Source of the DNA: Streptomyces griseoluteus | GTDB taxonomy: Bacteria > Actinomycetota > Actinomycetes > Streptomycetales > Streptomycetaceae | DNA: 18,001 nucleotides | Direction of reading: 5' to 3' | Assembly (NCBI GenBank): GCA_000717735.1 | Contig: JOBE01000085.1 | Location: forward strand, 1-18,001 | Shown here: positions 7,757-16,163 of the stretch, piece after piece | How the letters are laid out: the number at the start of each line of letters is the position of its first letter | Position numbering within the stretch: the stretch's first letter is position 1 | Made by a program: the position numbers and the translations under genes | The notes under the pieces: generated by a model | Told to the model about the DNA's origin: nothing | Seen by the model: only the letters and a program-made list of their open reading frames with translations | Database searches by the model: none

Positions 7757-8497
7757 TCACACGGCGGCGCGCTGGTAGAAGGGGCGCACCCGCTCCAGCA
7801 TCCAGTCGCCGACCGGGTCCTGCGCCATGTCGAGCAGGATGAGGTTGACCGGCCAGGCGACCTCGACGCGGCCGAGGGCACGGCCGAGGGCGTCCAGGGG
7901 CGCGTTGCGGTCGACGCCGTCCCAGCCGGCGAGCTGGACGCCGATGAAGAGGGCGGGTTCGGTGCCCTCGACGCTGGCGAGGGCCCGGCGGGCGGTGGTC
8001 ACGACCCCGGTGGCCTCGAACTCGGCGGAGGCGGCGGCGAGGAAGTCGACCGGGTCGTCCTGCCAGTCGGGCTCGAAGAGGCGGACGCGGCCGCCGCTGG
8101 CCGGGCCGTCGAGCGGGGTGCGGCCCACCCGGCAGAGCTCGGCGACGGCGGGCGGGGGGAGCGGGACGCCGACGGTGCCGCCGGGGTTCACCGCGATGCC
8201 GAGCTGCGGGGGCAGGCCGCGGGCGAAGTCACGGGCGGGGGCGACGGTGAAGGACATGTGGCTGCCGACGCAGGCGAGGAACTGCTGCTCGGAGCTGAAG
8301 ACGGGCACGTAGGCCGCGCCCTCGATCTCCATGGTGGGCAGGTCGAGGTCGGGGCTGTCGGGCCCGCCGCCGTTGGGCAGGGGCACCCAGATCGGGCTGC
8401 GCCCGAGCACCTCGACCAGCCGGCCGCCGGCCGCGGGGTTGCCGAGTGAGGCGACAAGGACCTCTTCGAGCTCGTTGCCCGGCCACGTCACGTCCAC
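7757..8497 (-). CDS. SseB-family protein, second copy (enhanced serine sensitivity type)
   Basis: A 246-aa protein. Its N-terminal SseB domain runs from about residue 8 to 120, with NELEEVLVASLGNP, SPIWVPLPNGG and AAYVPVFSSEQQFLAC, the typical family stretches. The C-terminal SseB domain covers about 138-245: VRLFEPDWQDDPVDFLAA, then PALFIGVQLAG and the closing WMLERVRPFYQR. GTG at 8497 was chosen because AAGGAG lies about 10 bases upstream; the same frame stays open much further upstream but that part is arginine/proline-rich, has no family similarity and overlaps the next gene. No enzyme motif is visible. It is transcribed towards the other SseB gene with the 160-nt inverted-repeat element in between, so the two may or may not share a transcript. 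Confidence 0.85.
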   Translation of the reverse strand: MDVTWPGNELEEVLVASLGNPAAGGRLVEVLGRSPIWVPLPNGGGPDSPDLDLPTMEIEGAAYVPVFSSEQQFLACVGSHMSFTVAPARDFARGLPPQLGIAVNPGGTVGVPLPPPAVAELCRVGRTPLDGPASGGRVRLFEPDWQDDPVDFLAAASAEFEATGVVTTARRALASVEGTEPALFIGVQLAGWDGVDRNAPLDALGRALGRVEVAWPVNLILLDMAQDPVGDWMLERVRPFYQRAAV

Positions 8498-8555
8498 GGT
8501 CGCGTTTCTCCTTCTCGCACGGCCTGCCGCACCGGCCGCCCCGGGCAGCACCCTA

Positions 8556-8576
8556 ACGCCGCCCCGGAGGCGGCGT
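8556..8576. terminator. Short GC-rich hairpin between the P-loop gene and the SseB gene
   Basis: 8556-8563 pairs with 8569-8576 (8 bp, 5-base loop). It sits between the stop of the P-loop gene and the start of the downstream SseB-family gene. It is a possible weak terminator or 5' leader hairpin; there is no T-tract on the minus-strand side. Confidence 0.45.
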
Positions 8577-8622
8577 GGCCAAAAGGGTACGGAACCGGAA
8601 GGGTGCGGAAGCCGGGCGCCCG

Positions 8623-9285
8623 TCAGGCTGCCGCCCGGAAGCCGATTCTCCGCAGGATGTCCGCCGCGTCCCGGTCGAGCAGGGTGGCGGAGGCACAGCC
8701 GTGCGGAAGGCGGCCGGACTCGGCGGCGCCGACGAGCCGTGCGACGGCCCGCCGGTGCCGGGCGAAGGCGTAGGCGGAGACGCCGCGGCCGCGGGCGCGC
8801 TGCCCCTCGCGGGCGGTGTCCGGGCTGACGTCGAGGAGGACCAGGTGCAGGGCACGGCCGCGCCGCCGGGCCTCGCGGGCGAGCCAGCCGCGCACCCAGG
8901 ACTGGGTGCCGCAGTCGTGCACGACCACGCCGGCGCCCGAGCGCAGGGCGCGGCGCAGTCCCGCGTAGTGCGCGAGCCGGACCAGGGGGCGGTAGACCGC
9001 GTACGGCAGGAGGCGGGGCATTCGGGCCTCCCACCGCTCGCGGGCGTCCTGGGAGTCGATGCCGGTGCCCTCGGCGGCGCGCTTCATGAGGGTCGACTTG
9101 CCGCTCCCGGGCAGGCCGGAGATCACCACGAGGTCGCCGGCCGCGAAGGTGAGGGCGCGGGGGCCGCGGCCGCCGCGCTCGCGGAGGTCGCGCAGGAGTC
9201 TGCCGCGCCCGCGGGTCCTGGCGCGGGCTCGCTGGGACGGTATGCCGGTACTCGGCGCGTACGCGCCGGTGTGCTGGATCCTCAT
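8623..9285 (-). CDS. P-loop NTPase / small AAA-type kinase-like protein
   Basis: A 220-aa protein with a basic Arg/Gly-rich N-terminus (about 45 residues). A beta-strand and Walker A, DLVVISGLPGSGKST, follow with the loop at 57-65. A hydrophobic strand ending VVVHDCG at 119-126 resembles a Walker B, and a second strand ALHLVLLDVS lies near 145-154. Arg-rich helices after it resemble the lid of phosphotransferases that act on small molecules. This order matches the short P-loop kinases often annotated only as AAA family ATPase. The substrate is unknown. ATG at 9285 has a good GGGGGAG site 5-6 bases upstream, and the longer frame upstream overlaps the riboswitch region and is not credible. It is divergent from gcvT. 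Confidence 0.8.
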   Translation of the reverse strand: MRIQHTGAYAPSTGIPSQRARARTRGRGRLLRDLRERGGRGPRALTFAAGDLVVISGLPGSGKSTLMKRAAEGTGIDSQDARERWEARMPRLLPYAVYRPLVRLAHYAGLRRALRSGAGVVVHDCGTQSWVRGWLAREARRRGRALHLVLLDVSPDTAREGQRARGRGVSAYAFARHRRAVARLVGAAESGRLPHGCASATLLDRDAADILRRIGFRAAA

Positions 9286-9327
9286 CGCTTCTCCCCCTGC
9301 CGGGCCTTGGGAGACCCTTGCCCACAA

Positions 9328-9355
9328 AGTGTAAAGAAACGGTAATGAGACACAA
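9328..9355 (-). promoter_or_regulatory. Candidate promoter of the P-loop NTPase gene
   Basis: On the minus strand TTGTGT (9355-9350) and TACACT (9333-9328) are 16 bases apart. This would start transcription near 9321 and give a leader of about 36 bases before the ATG at 9285. The surrounding stretch is unusually A/T-rich for this genome. Identified by eye only. Confidence 0.4.
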
Positions 9356-9444
9356 GCGATGTGCCCCGCGTGGCTCGCATGCAATGATGTCCGCGCCAGG
9401 CGCGCACAGTCGCCACACAATCGCATACCGGCCGCTCGAATCCG

Positions 9445-9650
9445 CGCGGGAGAGTTCCGGACCGCCCAGCGTGTCCGGACGCCGAAGGAGCAAGACCCTC
9501 CCTTGAATCTCTCAGGCCCCGTACCGCGTGGATGAGGCAGATCTGAAAAGCGGGACACCCTGCGGTGTCCCCACCCAAGGTGCAAGCCGATCTCTCGTGT
9601 GACGAGATGCTCTCGGTGAACCTCTCAGGTTCCATGACAGATGGGGAGGA
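9445..9650 (+). promoter_or_regulatory. Tandem glycine riboswitch controlling gcvT-gcvH-glyA
   Basis: Two glycine aptamers lie in series. Aptamer 1 has GCGGGAGAG near 9446-9454, a perfect stem 9456-9462 with 9473-9479, the conserved GCCGAAGGAGCAA at 9481-9493 and CTCTCAGGC at 9509-9517. Aptamer 2 has an 8-bp hairpin 9552-9559 with 9564-9571, the diverged CCCAAGGTGCAA at 9574-9585, CTCTCAGGT at 9622-9630 and GACAGA at 9636-9641. Glycine binding is known to switch on glycine-cleavage genes in this class. Just downstream, a 12-bp palindrome (GAGGACGTCCTC, 9646-9657) may be part of the expression switch; there is no T-tract, so control could be of translation or of a Rho-type or GC-rich terminator. 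The outer boundaries are approximate. Confidence 0.92.
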
Positions 9651-9709
9651 CGTCCTCGCCCGTCATGTGTTTCGTCACCGAACCGCCCTTGGGATCCGGG
9701 AGCCACCCC

Positions 9710-10825
9710 ATGAGCACTGCCCCCCGTCTGACCGCCCTCGATGCGCTGCATCGTTCGCTGGGCGCGACCATGACCGACTTCGCGGGCTGGGACATGCCGC
9801 TCCGGTACGCGAGCGAGCGCGACGAGCACGTCGCCGTCCGCACCAAGGCGGGTCTCTTCGACCTGTCCCACATGGGCGAGATCACGGTGACGGGCCCGCA
9901 GGCCGTCGACCTGCTCGACTTCGCCCTCGTCGGCAACATCTCCACGGTGGGCAACGGCCGCGCCCGCTACACGATGATCTGCCAGGAGGACGGCGGCATC
10001 CTCGACGACCTGATCGTCTACCGCCTCGCCGAGACGGAGTACATGGTCGTCGCCAACGCCTCCAACGCGCAGATCGTCCTGGACGCCCTCGTGGCCCGCT
10101 CCGGCGGATTCGACGCCGAGGTCCGCGACGACCGTGACGCGTACGCCCTGATCGCCGTCCAGGGCCCCGAGTCCCCCGGCATCCTGAAGTCGATCACCGA
10201 CGCCGACCTGGACGGGCTCAAGTACTACGCCGGACTGCCCGGCACGGTCGCGGGCGTGCCCGCCCTGATCGCCCGTACCGGCTACACCGGCGAGGACGGC
10301 TTCGAGCTGTTCCTGAAGCCCGAGCACGCCGAGGGCGTGTGGAAGGCGCTCACCGAGGCGGGCGAGGGCGTCGGCCTGATCCCCTGCGGCCTGTCCTGCC
10401 GCGACACGCTCCGCCTCGAGGCGGGCATGCCGCTGTACGGCCACGAGCTGACCACCGCGCTCACCCCCTTCGACGCCGGCCTCGGCCGGGTCGTGAAGTT
10501 CGAGAAGCCGGGCGACTTCGTCGGCCGCAAGGCCCTGGAGGCCGCCGCCGAGCGCGCCGAGACCGCCCCGCCGCGCAAGCTCGTCGGCTTGATCGCCGAG
10601 GGCCGCCGCGTCCCGCGCGCCGGCTTCTCCGTCGTCAAGGACGGCGTGGTGATCGGCGAGGTGACCTCCGGTGCCCCGTCCCCGACCCTCGGAAGGCCGA
10701 TCGCCATCGCGTACGTGGACGCGGCGCACGCCGCGCCCGGCACCGAGGGTGTAGGGGTGGACATCCGCGGTACGCACGAGCCGTACGAGGTCGTGGCGCT
10801 GCCGTTCTACAAGCGTCAGAAGTGA
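9710..10825 (+). CDS. gcvT: Aminomethyltransferase (glycine cleavage system T protein)
   Basis: T protein of the glycine cleavage complex. It takes the aminomethyl group from lipoylated H protein, passes the methylene to tetrahydrofolate and releases ammonia. The 371-aa product shows [24 protein letters not shown], the [14 protein letters not shown] segment, YTGEDGFE, then the C-terminal domain with [22 protein letters not shown] and [13 protein letters not shown]; all are typical of GcvT. ATG at 9710 has GGGAG 7 bases upstream, and the frame before it is riboswitch leader. It is the first gene behind the glycine riboswitch, followed after 77 bases by gcvH. GcvP is not in the window. Confidence 0.98.
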   Translation: MSTAPRLTALDALHRSLGATMTDFAGWDMPLRYASERDEHVAVRTKAGLFDLSHMGEITVTGPQAVDLLDFALVGNISTVGNGRARYTMICQEDGGILDDLIVYRLAETEYMVVANASNAQIVLDALVARSGGFDAEVRDDRDAYALIAVQGPESPGILKSITDADLDGLKYYAGLPGTVAGVPALIARTGYTGEDGFELFLKPEHAEGVWKALTEAGEGVGLIPCGLSCRDTLRLEAGMPLYGHELTTALTPFDAGLGRVVKFEKPGDFVGRKALEAAAERAETAPPRKLVGLIAEGRRVPRAGFSVVKDGVVIGEVTSGAPSPTLGRPIAIAYVDAAHAAPGTEGVGVDIRGTHEPYEVVALPFYKRQK

Positions 10826-10841
10826 CGCAGTCGTCTCATCC

Positions 10842-10864
10842 CGGGTCTCATCCCGCGAGACCCG
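10842..10864 (+). other. Intercistronic hairpin between gcvT and gcvH
   Basis: 10842-10849 pairs with 10857-10864 (8 bp around a 7-base loop, GGGTCTC/GAGACCC core). It lies in the 77-base gap between the two genes and may affect mRNA stability or relative expression. Confidence 0.6.
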
Positions 10865-10902
10865 CGTTCACCAGCACTCCCCCGATCCAGGAGAATCAGG
10901 CC

Positions 10903-11280
10903 ATGAGCAACCCCCAGCAGCTGCGGTACACCAAGGAGCACGAGTGGCTGTCGACCGCCGAGGACGGCGTCGCGACGGTCGGCATCACGGAGTTCGCGGC
11001 CAACGCGCTCGGTGACGTCGTCTACGCCCAGCTCCCCGCCGTCGGCGACACCGTCACCGCGGGCGAGACCTGCGGCGAGCTGGAGTCGACGAAGTCCGTG
11101 AGCGACCTGTACTCCCCCGTCACGGGCGAGGTCGTCGCCTCCAACCAGGACGTGGTGGACGACCCGTCCCTGGTGAACTCGGCTCCGTTCGAGGGTGGCT
11201 GGCTGTTCAAGGTGCGTGTCGCGGGCGAGCCGGAAGAGCTGCTCTCCGCCGACGAGTACACCGCGTTCTCCGCCGGCTGA
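10903..11280 (+). CDS. gcvH: Glycine cleavage system H protein
   Basis: Lipoyl carrier (125 aa) that shuttles the aminomethyl intermediate between P, T and L proteins. The N-terminus has YTKEHEWL and [14 protein letters not shown]. The lipoylation site is K64 in [15 protein letters not shown], followed by [30 protein letters not shown], all as in standard GcvH. AGGAG lies about 9 bases before the ATG at 10903. It needs lipoylation enzymes encoded elsewhere. It is co-oriented between gcvT and glyA (31 bases to glyA), so the three probably form one glycine-induced operon. Confidence 0.98.
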   Translation: MSNPQQLRYTKEHEWLSTAEDGVATVGITEFAANALGDVVYAQLPAVGDTVTAGETCGELESTKSVSDLYSPVTGEVVASNQDVVDDPSLVNSAPFEGGWLFKVRVAGEPEELLSADEYTAFSAG

Positions 11281-11311
11281 GACCGGGCCCGAGACCCCTA
11301 GGGATCGATTC

Positions 11312-12580
11312 ATGTCGCTTCTGAACACCCCTCTCCACGAGCTGGACCCGGACGTCGCCGCCGCCGTCGACGCCGAGCTCCGCCGTCAGCAGTCCACCCT
11401 CGAGATGATCGCCTCGGAGAACTTCGCTCCGGTCGCGGTCATGGAGGCGCAGGGCTCCGTCCTCACCAACAAGTACGCCGAGGGCTACCCGGGCCGCCGC
11501 TACTACGGCGGCTGCGAGCACGTCGACGTGGCCGAGCAGATCGCCATCGACCGGGTCAAGGACCTGTTCGGCGCCGAGTACGCCAACGTCCAGCCGCACT
11601 CCGGCGCCTCCGCGAACCAGGCCGCCCTCTTCGCGATCGCCCAGCCCGGCGACACGATCCTGGGTCTGGACCTGGCGCACGGCGGTCACCTCACCCACGG
11701 CATGCGCCTGAACTTCTCGGGCAAGCAGTTCAACGTGGTCGCGTACCACGTGGACGAGGCCGGTCTGGTCGACATGGCCGAGGTCGAGCGCCTCGCCAAG
11801 GAGCACCGCCCGAAGGTGATCATCGCGGGCTGGTCCGCCTACCCGCGCCAGCTGGACTTCGCCGAGTTCCGCCGGATCGCCGACGAGGTCGAGGCCAAGC
11901 TGTGGGTCGACATGGCCCACTTCGCCGGCCTGGTCGCCGCCGGTCTGCACCCGAACCCGGTCGCGTACGCGGACGTGGTGACCTCCACCACGCACAAGAC
12001 GCTCGGCGGCCCCCGCGGCGGCATCATCCTGGCGAAGAAGGAGTTCGCGAAGAAGCTGAACTCCTCGGTCTTCCCCGGTTTCCAGGGCGGCCCGCTGGAG
12101 CACGTGATCGCGGCCAAGGCGGTGTCCTTCAAGGTCGCGGCCTCGGAGGAGTTCAAGGAGCGCCAGCAGCGCACCCTGGACGGCGCCCGCATCATCGCCG
12201 AGCGCCTGGTCCAGGACGACGTCACCGCGCACGGTGTCTCCGTCCTGTCCGGCGGCACGGACGTGCACCTGCTCCTCGTCGACCTGCGCGACAGCGAGCT
12301 GGACGGCCAGCAGGCCGAGGACCGTCTCCACGAGGTCGGCATCACGGTCAACCGGAACGCCGTTCCGAACGACCCGCGCCCGCCGATGGTCACCTCGGGT
12401 CTGCGCATCGGTACGCCGGCGCTCGCCACCCGCGGTTTCCAGGCCGAGGACTTCACCGAGGTCGGCGACATCATCGCGGAGACCCTGAAGCCCGGCTTCG
12501 ACGCCGACAAGGCCGCGTCGCTGAAGGCCCGGGTGACGGCTCTCGCCGACAAGCACCCGCTGTACCCCGGCCTGAAGTAG
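11312..12580 (+). CDS. glyA: Serine hydroxymethyltransferase
   Basis: PLP enzyme that interconverts serine and glycine with tetrahydrofolate as one-carbon carrier. The 422-aa product has IASENFAP at 33-40, the [13 protein letters not shown] motif at 55-67, the H-S-G-A-S-A-N-Q cofactor region at 96-103, the [14 protein letters not shown] block and the PLP lysine K229 in [14 protein letters not shown]. The ATG at 11312 opens the conserved N-terminus; the ribosome site (AGGGA) is modest. Placed after gcvT and gcvH, it can use the methylene-tetrahydrofolate made by glycine cleavage to turn a second glycine into serine. A second copy elsewhere in the genome is likely in Streptomyces. Confidence 0.98.
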   Translation: MSLLNTPLHELDPDVAAAVDAELRRQQSTLEMIASENFAPVAVMEAQGSVLTNKYAEGYPGRRYYGGCEHVDVAEQIAIDRVKDLFGAEYANVQPHSGASANQAALFAIAQPGDTILGLDLAHGGHLTHGMRLNFSGKQFNVVAYHVDEAGLVDMAEVERLAKEHRPKVIIAGWSAYPRQLDFAEFRRIADEVEAKLWVDMAHFAGLVAAGLHPNPVAYADVVTSTTHKTLGGPRGGIILAKKEFAKKLNSSVFPGFQGGPLEHVIAAKAVSFKVAASEEFKERQQRTLDGARIIAERLVQDDVTAHGVSVLSGGTDVHLLLVDLRDSELDGQQAEDRLHEVGITVNRNAVPNDPRPPMVTSGLRIGTPALATRGFQAEDFTEVGDIIAETLKPGFDADKAASLKARVTALADKHPLYPGLK

Positions 12581-12594
12581 TTTCGTACCCTTTT

Positions 12595-12606
12595 GTTCGT
12601 ACGAAC
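12595..12606. other. 12-bp palindrome after glyA (GTTCGTACGAAC)
   Basis: A perfect palindrome starting 14 bases past the glyA stop, within a locally A/T-rich stretch (TTTTGTTCGTACGAACG). It could be an operator for a promoter serving sdaA. It has the half-sites in the opposite order to an actinobacterial LexA box, so it is not an SOS site. Confidence 0.4.
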
Positions 12607-12610
12607 GTTT

Positions 12611-12648
12611 GGGGCATCGCGCACACTGAAAGGTGGGCGCGGTGCCCC
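12611..12648 (+). terminator. Stem-loop between glyA and sdaA
   Basis: 12611-12622 pairs with 12637-12648 over 12 positions with one T-G pair, around a 14-base loop. It lies 30 bases past the glyA stop and is the likely terminator or attenuator of the gcvT-gcvH-glyA transcript. The remaining 90 bases before sdaA show no other clear structure. Confidence 0.65.
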
Positions 12649-12738
12649 ACCCCATGTCGTGCCCCGTTCCGATCTTCCTGCTCCGTTCTGCACCACCCCG
12701 GCAGACAACGGCGTCTAGCCCCCACAAGGAGTCTTCCC

Positions 12739-14109
<1,371 letters not shown>

Positions 14110-14135
14110 CGCGACCGTCCCTTCTCTGCCGCTTT

Positions 14136-14205
14136 GTCCGGTGAGGTGATCGTGGGCCGCGGGCGGCCTGCAATCCGCGGCCTCGGATGATCACGGACAC
14201 CGGAC
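14136..14205 (+). terminator. Nested 70-nt stem-loop after sdaA
   Basis: Three stems stack in order. 14136-14143 pairs with 14198-14205, 14147-14151 with 14189-14193, and 14155-14162 with 14175-14182, with a 12-base apical loop and small internal loops. It begins 26 bases past the sdaA stop, so it is a probable sdaA terminator. It also ends only a few bases before the ribosome site of the lipoprotein gene at 14220, so it could be part of that gene's leader. Confidence 0.6.
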
Positions 14206-14219
14206 GAGGCGGAGAAGCG

Positions 14220-14808
14220 ATGCGGATACCCAGCGTGTGGGCGGCGGGGCTTGCCGTCCTCGTGGCGGTGAGCGGTTGCGGGACGGAGTCGTCCCCCGGT
14301 CCTGCGGCCGGGGGCGCGTCGGCTTCCCCGCCCCCCTCCCGTACGCCGGACCGCCCGGAGGCCACCGCCGGAGATCGCCGCGAAGGTGGAGGACCCGCTG
14401 ACCGCCCTGGGCGCGTTCGCGGACTACGCCGGACGGGGCGAGCGGATCGAGGTCAGCAGGACCGGGGGCGAGATCCGGCTCCGGGTCCGGGTCCGGATCT
14501 CCGCCGGGCACCGCTCCGACCGCACGGAACGGCCGGCCGTCGCGAAGGCGGCCCGGGAGTTCCGGCCCACCCTGGACAAGCTGCGGAAGGCCGGGGTCAC
14601 GGCGGGCGAGGAGCGGATCGTCCTGACGGGCCTGGAGGAGACCCTCGTCCTCGACGCGCGCACCCATCGGATGACCTCCTGCCGTTCCTCCTTCGGGTTC
14701 GCCGTCCCGCACGAGGGCCGGCAGCTCCGTTACGAGCAGCGGCTCGGCGCGGACACCCGGTCTCCCTTCACCGGCCGGATCGAGGTCCCCGCCGCCGCGT
14801 CCTCCTGA
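14220..14808 (+). pseudogene. Lipoprotein gene, apparently frameshifted
   Basis: The ATG at 14220 has GGCGGAG 5 bases upstream and encodes a lipoprotein signal, MRIPSVWAAGLAVLVAVSGC, followed by a Ser/Pro linker. Around 14340-14370 that frame turns into Arg/Gly/Pro-rich sequence typical of an off-frame read and runs to a stop at 14819. The sensible protein resumes in the next frame as PEIAAKVEDPLTALGAFADY and continues to the TGA at 14808, with regular strands such as GGEIRLRVRVRI and EERIVLTGLEETLVLDA. One surplus base in a C-run (for example 14331-14336) or a true mutation explains this. I do not recognise the C-terminal domain. If the shift is an assembly error, the product is a secreted lipoprotein of about 195 residues. 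Confidence 0.65.
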
Positions 14809-14848
14809 GGACGCCCTGAGGACGCCCTGACGACCTCCCTGAGGACGC
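14804..14848. repeat. Four 11-bp repeats at the end of the lipoprotein gene
   Basis: CCTGAGGACGC occurs at 14804-14814, 14815-14825 and 14838-14848, with a diverged copy at 14826-14836. The first copy overlaps the lipoprotein stop codon. This looks like recent slippage or duplication and partly builds the terminator stem at 14821-14863. Confidence 0.75.
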
Positions 14849-14863
14849 CGGCGTCAGGGCGTC
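14821..14863. terminator. Convergent terminator between lipoprotein and CopD-like genes
   Basis: 14821-14832 is the exact reverse complement of 14852-14863 (12-bp stem, 19-base loop). It lies between two genes that point at each other, and its right arm overlaps the stop codon of the minus-strand gene. An alternative dyad, GACGCCGGCGTC at 14844-14855, competes with it. Confidence 0.65.
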
Positions 14864-15771
14864 AGCCAGTGCGGGTCCGGGACCACCGTGAGGAGCGCCG
14901 AGACGACCACGACCACCGCGAGCACGGCCACCTCGATCCGTGCCGGGGCCTCGGCATCGCCGCTGGACAGCATCCGGCTCCTGGCCGCCAGGGCCAGCAG
15001 GCTGACCATCCCGAACAGCAGCAGCTTGACCAGCAGGATCCGGCCGTAGGCCGTGGTCAGGACGGCGTCGAGCGGCAGCCTGCGCAGGGTGGAGACGGTG
15101 CCGGTGACCGCGAGGGCGGCGTACACGCAGGCGGCCATCCGGGCGTAGCGGACGAGGACCTCGCGCCCGCCGCGCCGCAGCCGCATGGTGCGCAGCGCGT
15201 ACAGGAGCGTGCCGAACCAGAGCGAGGCGCCCGTGAGGTGGACGACGGTGAGCCCGATGCCGAGGGCCGGGGTGGCCGTCTCGGGGTGGGCACGCATCGC
15301 CTCGGCGACGACCGCGACGGCGAGCGGGGCGACGGCGAGGGCCGGACGCCGGGAAGCGGCGCACAGAGCGGCGAGGGCGAAGGCGTTGGCCGTGACGAGC
15401 AGGAGGCGGCCCTCACGGAGCCCGTACGCGACGGGCGGGCTCAGTCCGCTGACGGCGGTGAGGAGCAGCAGGAGTCCGGCGGAGGCCGCCGTGGCGAGCA
15501 GGGCGGCGGGCACGGAGAGGGCGCGGGGCCGTGGCCCCTCCCCGGCGAGACGGCGGCCGGCGAGTTCGCCGACGTGCACGGCCAGACCGGTGAGGACGAG
15601 GATCCGCAGCAGCGCGGTGGTGCCCGCCGCGGGTATTCGGAGCTCGCCGGTGCCCGTCTGGGCCAGGCCCGTACCCAGGAGGGCGAGGACGATCACAGCG
15701 CTGACGAAGACCGCGGCGAGGACCGCCGCCGTCAGACGGCTCGGGGTACCGAAAGGTCCGGGAAGCGTCAC
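14854..15771 (-). CDS. CopD-family integral membrane protein
   Basis: A 305-aa protein with seven to eight hydrophobic helices from residue 13 onward and little soluble sequence. The C-terminal half has the CopD features: a helix starting GIGLTVVHLTGASLWFGTLLYAL, then a basic loop (RLRRGGREVLVRYARMA), an Ala/Val helix and TAYGRILLVKLLLFG near 240-256. CopD proteins are linked to copper uptake or resistance and are often fused to or paired with CopC. No CopC gene is next to it here, so the copper role is only a family inference. The start is a GTG at 15771 with a weak ribosome site. It is convergent with the lipoprotein gene, and the EF-hand gene upstream ends in a strong terminator, so it may need its own promoter in the 68-base gap. 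Confidence 0.8.
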   Translation of the reverse strand: MTLPGPFGTPSRLTAAVLAAVFVSAVIVLALLGTGLAQTGTGELRIPAAGTTALLRILVLTGLAVHVGELAGRRLAGEGPRPRALSVPAALLATAASAGLLLLLTAVSGLSPPVAYGLREGRLLLVTANAFALAALCAASRRPALAVAPLAVAVVAEAMRAHPETATPALGIGLTVVHLTGASLWFGTLLYALRTMRLRRGGREVLVRYARMAACVYAALAVTGTVSTLRRLPLDAVLTTAYGRILLVKLLLFGMVSLLALAARSRMLSSGDAEAPARIEVAVLAVVVVVSALLTVVPDPHWLTP

Positions 15772-15789
15772 CGGACGATCGTCACCGAG

Positions 15790-15831
15790 CCCCGGGCGGG
15801 CGGCAACTCAGGCCGGCGCCGCCCGCCGGGG
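15790..15831 (-). terminator. Stem-loop terminator after the EF-hand gene
   Basis: 15790-15804 pairs with 15818-15831 as a 14-bp stem with one bulged G and a 13-base loop. It begins 8 bases past the EF-hand stop codon on the minus strand, a good position for a terminator. Confidence 0.75.
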
Positions 15832-15839
15832 CCGACGCA

Positions 15840-16055
15840 TCAGGCCTTGCTGAGGTGCGCCCAGAACTCGTCCCAGGACAGGACGCCGTCGCCGTTGTCG
15901 TCACGCTGCTTGATGAGGGCCTCGGCGACCGTCTCGGTGACGTTGAAGTCGCCCAGCTGCGCCATGAGGCTCTTGTACTCCGCGGCGGTGATGAAGCCGT
16001 CCCCGTTCGCGTCGAACTTGTTGAATGCCGTGCGTGCCGACTCGATGTCCGCCAC
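15840..16055 (-). CDS. Two-EF-hand calcium-binding protein
   Basis: A 71-aa acidic protein with two canonical 12-residue EF-hand loops: DANGDGFITAAE at 15-26 and DDNGDGVLSWDE at 52-63. Ligand positions 1, 3, 5 and 12 are Asp/Asn/Glu in both, so both should bind calcium. Helices flank each loop and no signal peptide is present, so it is cytosolic. It matches the small calmodulin-like proteins known across Streptomyces (CabB type), which are thought to buffer or sense calcium; partners are not evident from the context. Its GTG start at 16055 is preceded by a GGGGCGGA stretch. A dyad at 16081-16096 lies in its likely leader. Confidence 0.92.
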   Translation of the reverse strand: MADIESARTAFNKFDANGDGFITAAEYKSLMAQLGDFNVTETVAEALIKQRDDNGDGVLSWDEFWAHLSKA

Positions 16056-16080
16056 TGCTTCCGCCCCTTCTCGGTACTTC

Positions 16081-16096
16081 TCTGACGGTGGTCAGA
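16081..16096. promoter_or_regulatory. Small dyad upstream of the EF-hand gene (TCTGAC/GTCAGA)
   Basis: 6-bp perfect arms, 16081-16086 and 16091-16096, around a 4-base centre, located 26-41 bases before the GTG start. On the minus strand a TAATCT hexamer overlaps its upstream edge and could be a -10 box, but no -35 is visible. It may be an operator or a leader hairpin. Confidence 0.35.
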
Positions 16097-16163
16097 TTAG
16101 CTGGCCCGGTGACGGCGGCGGACCGAGGCCTTGGACCGAGCGGCACATGAGGGGCGGTCGGTC

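Noticed and set aside
8498..9493. Long upstream extension of the SseB-family frame
   Set aside because: The sequence is Arg/Pro-rich, overlaps the P-loop gene in another frame, and a well-placed ribosome site precedes the GTG at 8497.
12595..12606. LexA/SOS box after glyA
   Set aside because: The half-sites are in the inverted order (GTTC then GAAC), unlike the actinobacterial SOS box.
14386..14808. A separate cytosolic protein starting at GTG 14386
   Set aside because: No ribosome site precedes it, and a good lipoprotein start lies just upstream in the neighbouring frame, so a frameshift is the simpler reading.
14804..14848. CRISPR-like repeat array
   Set aside because: The units are 11 bp and abut without spacers; this is a small tandem repeat.
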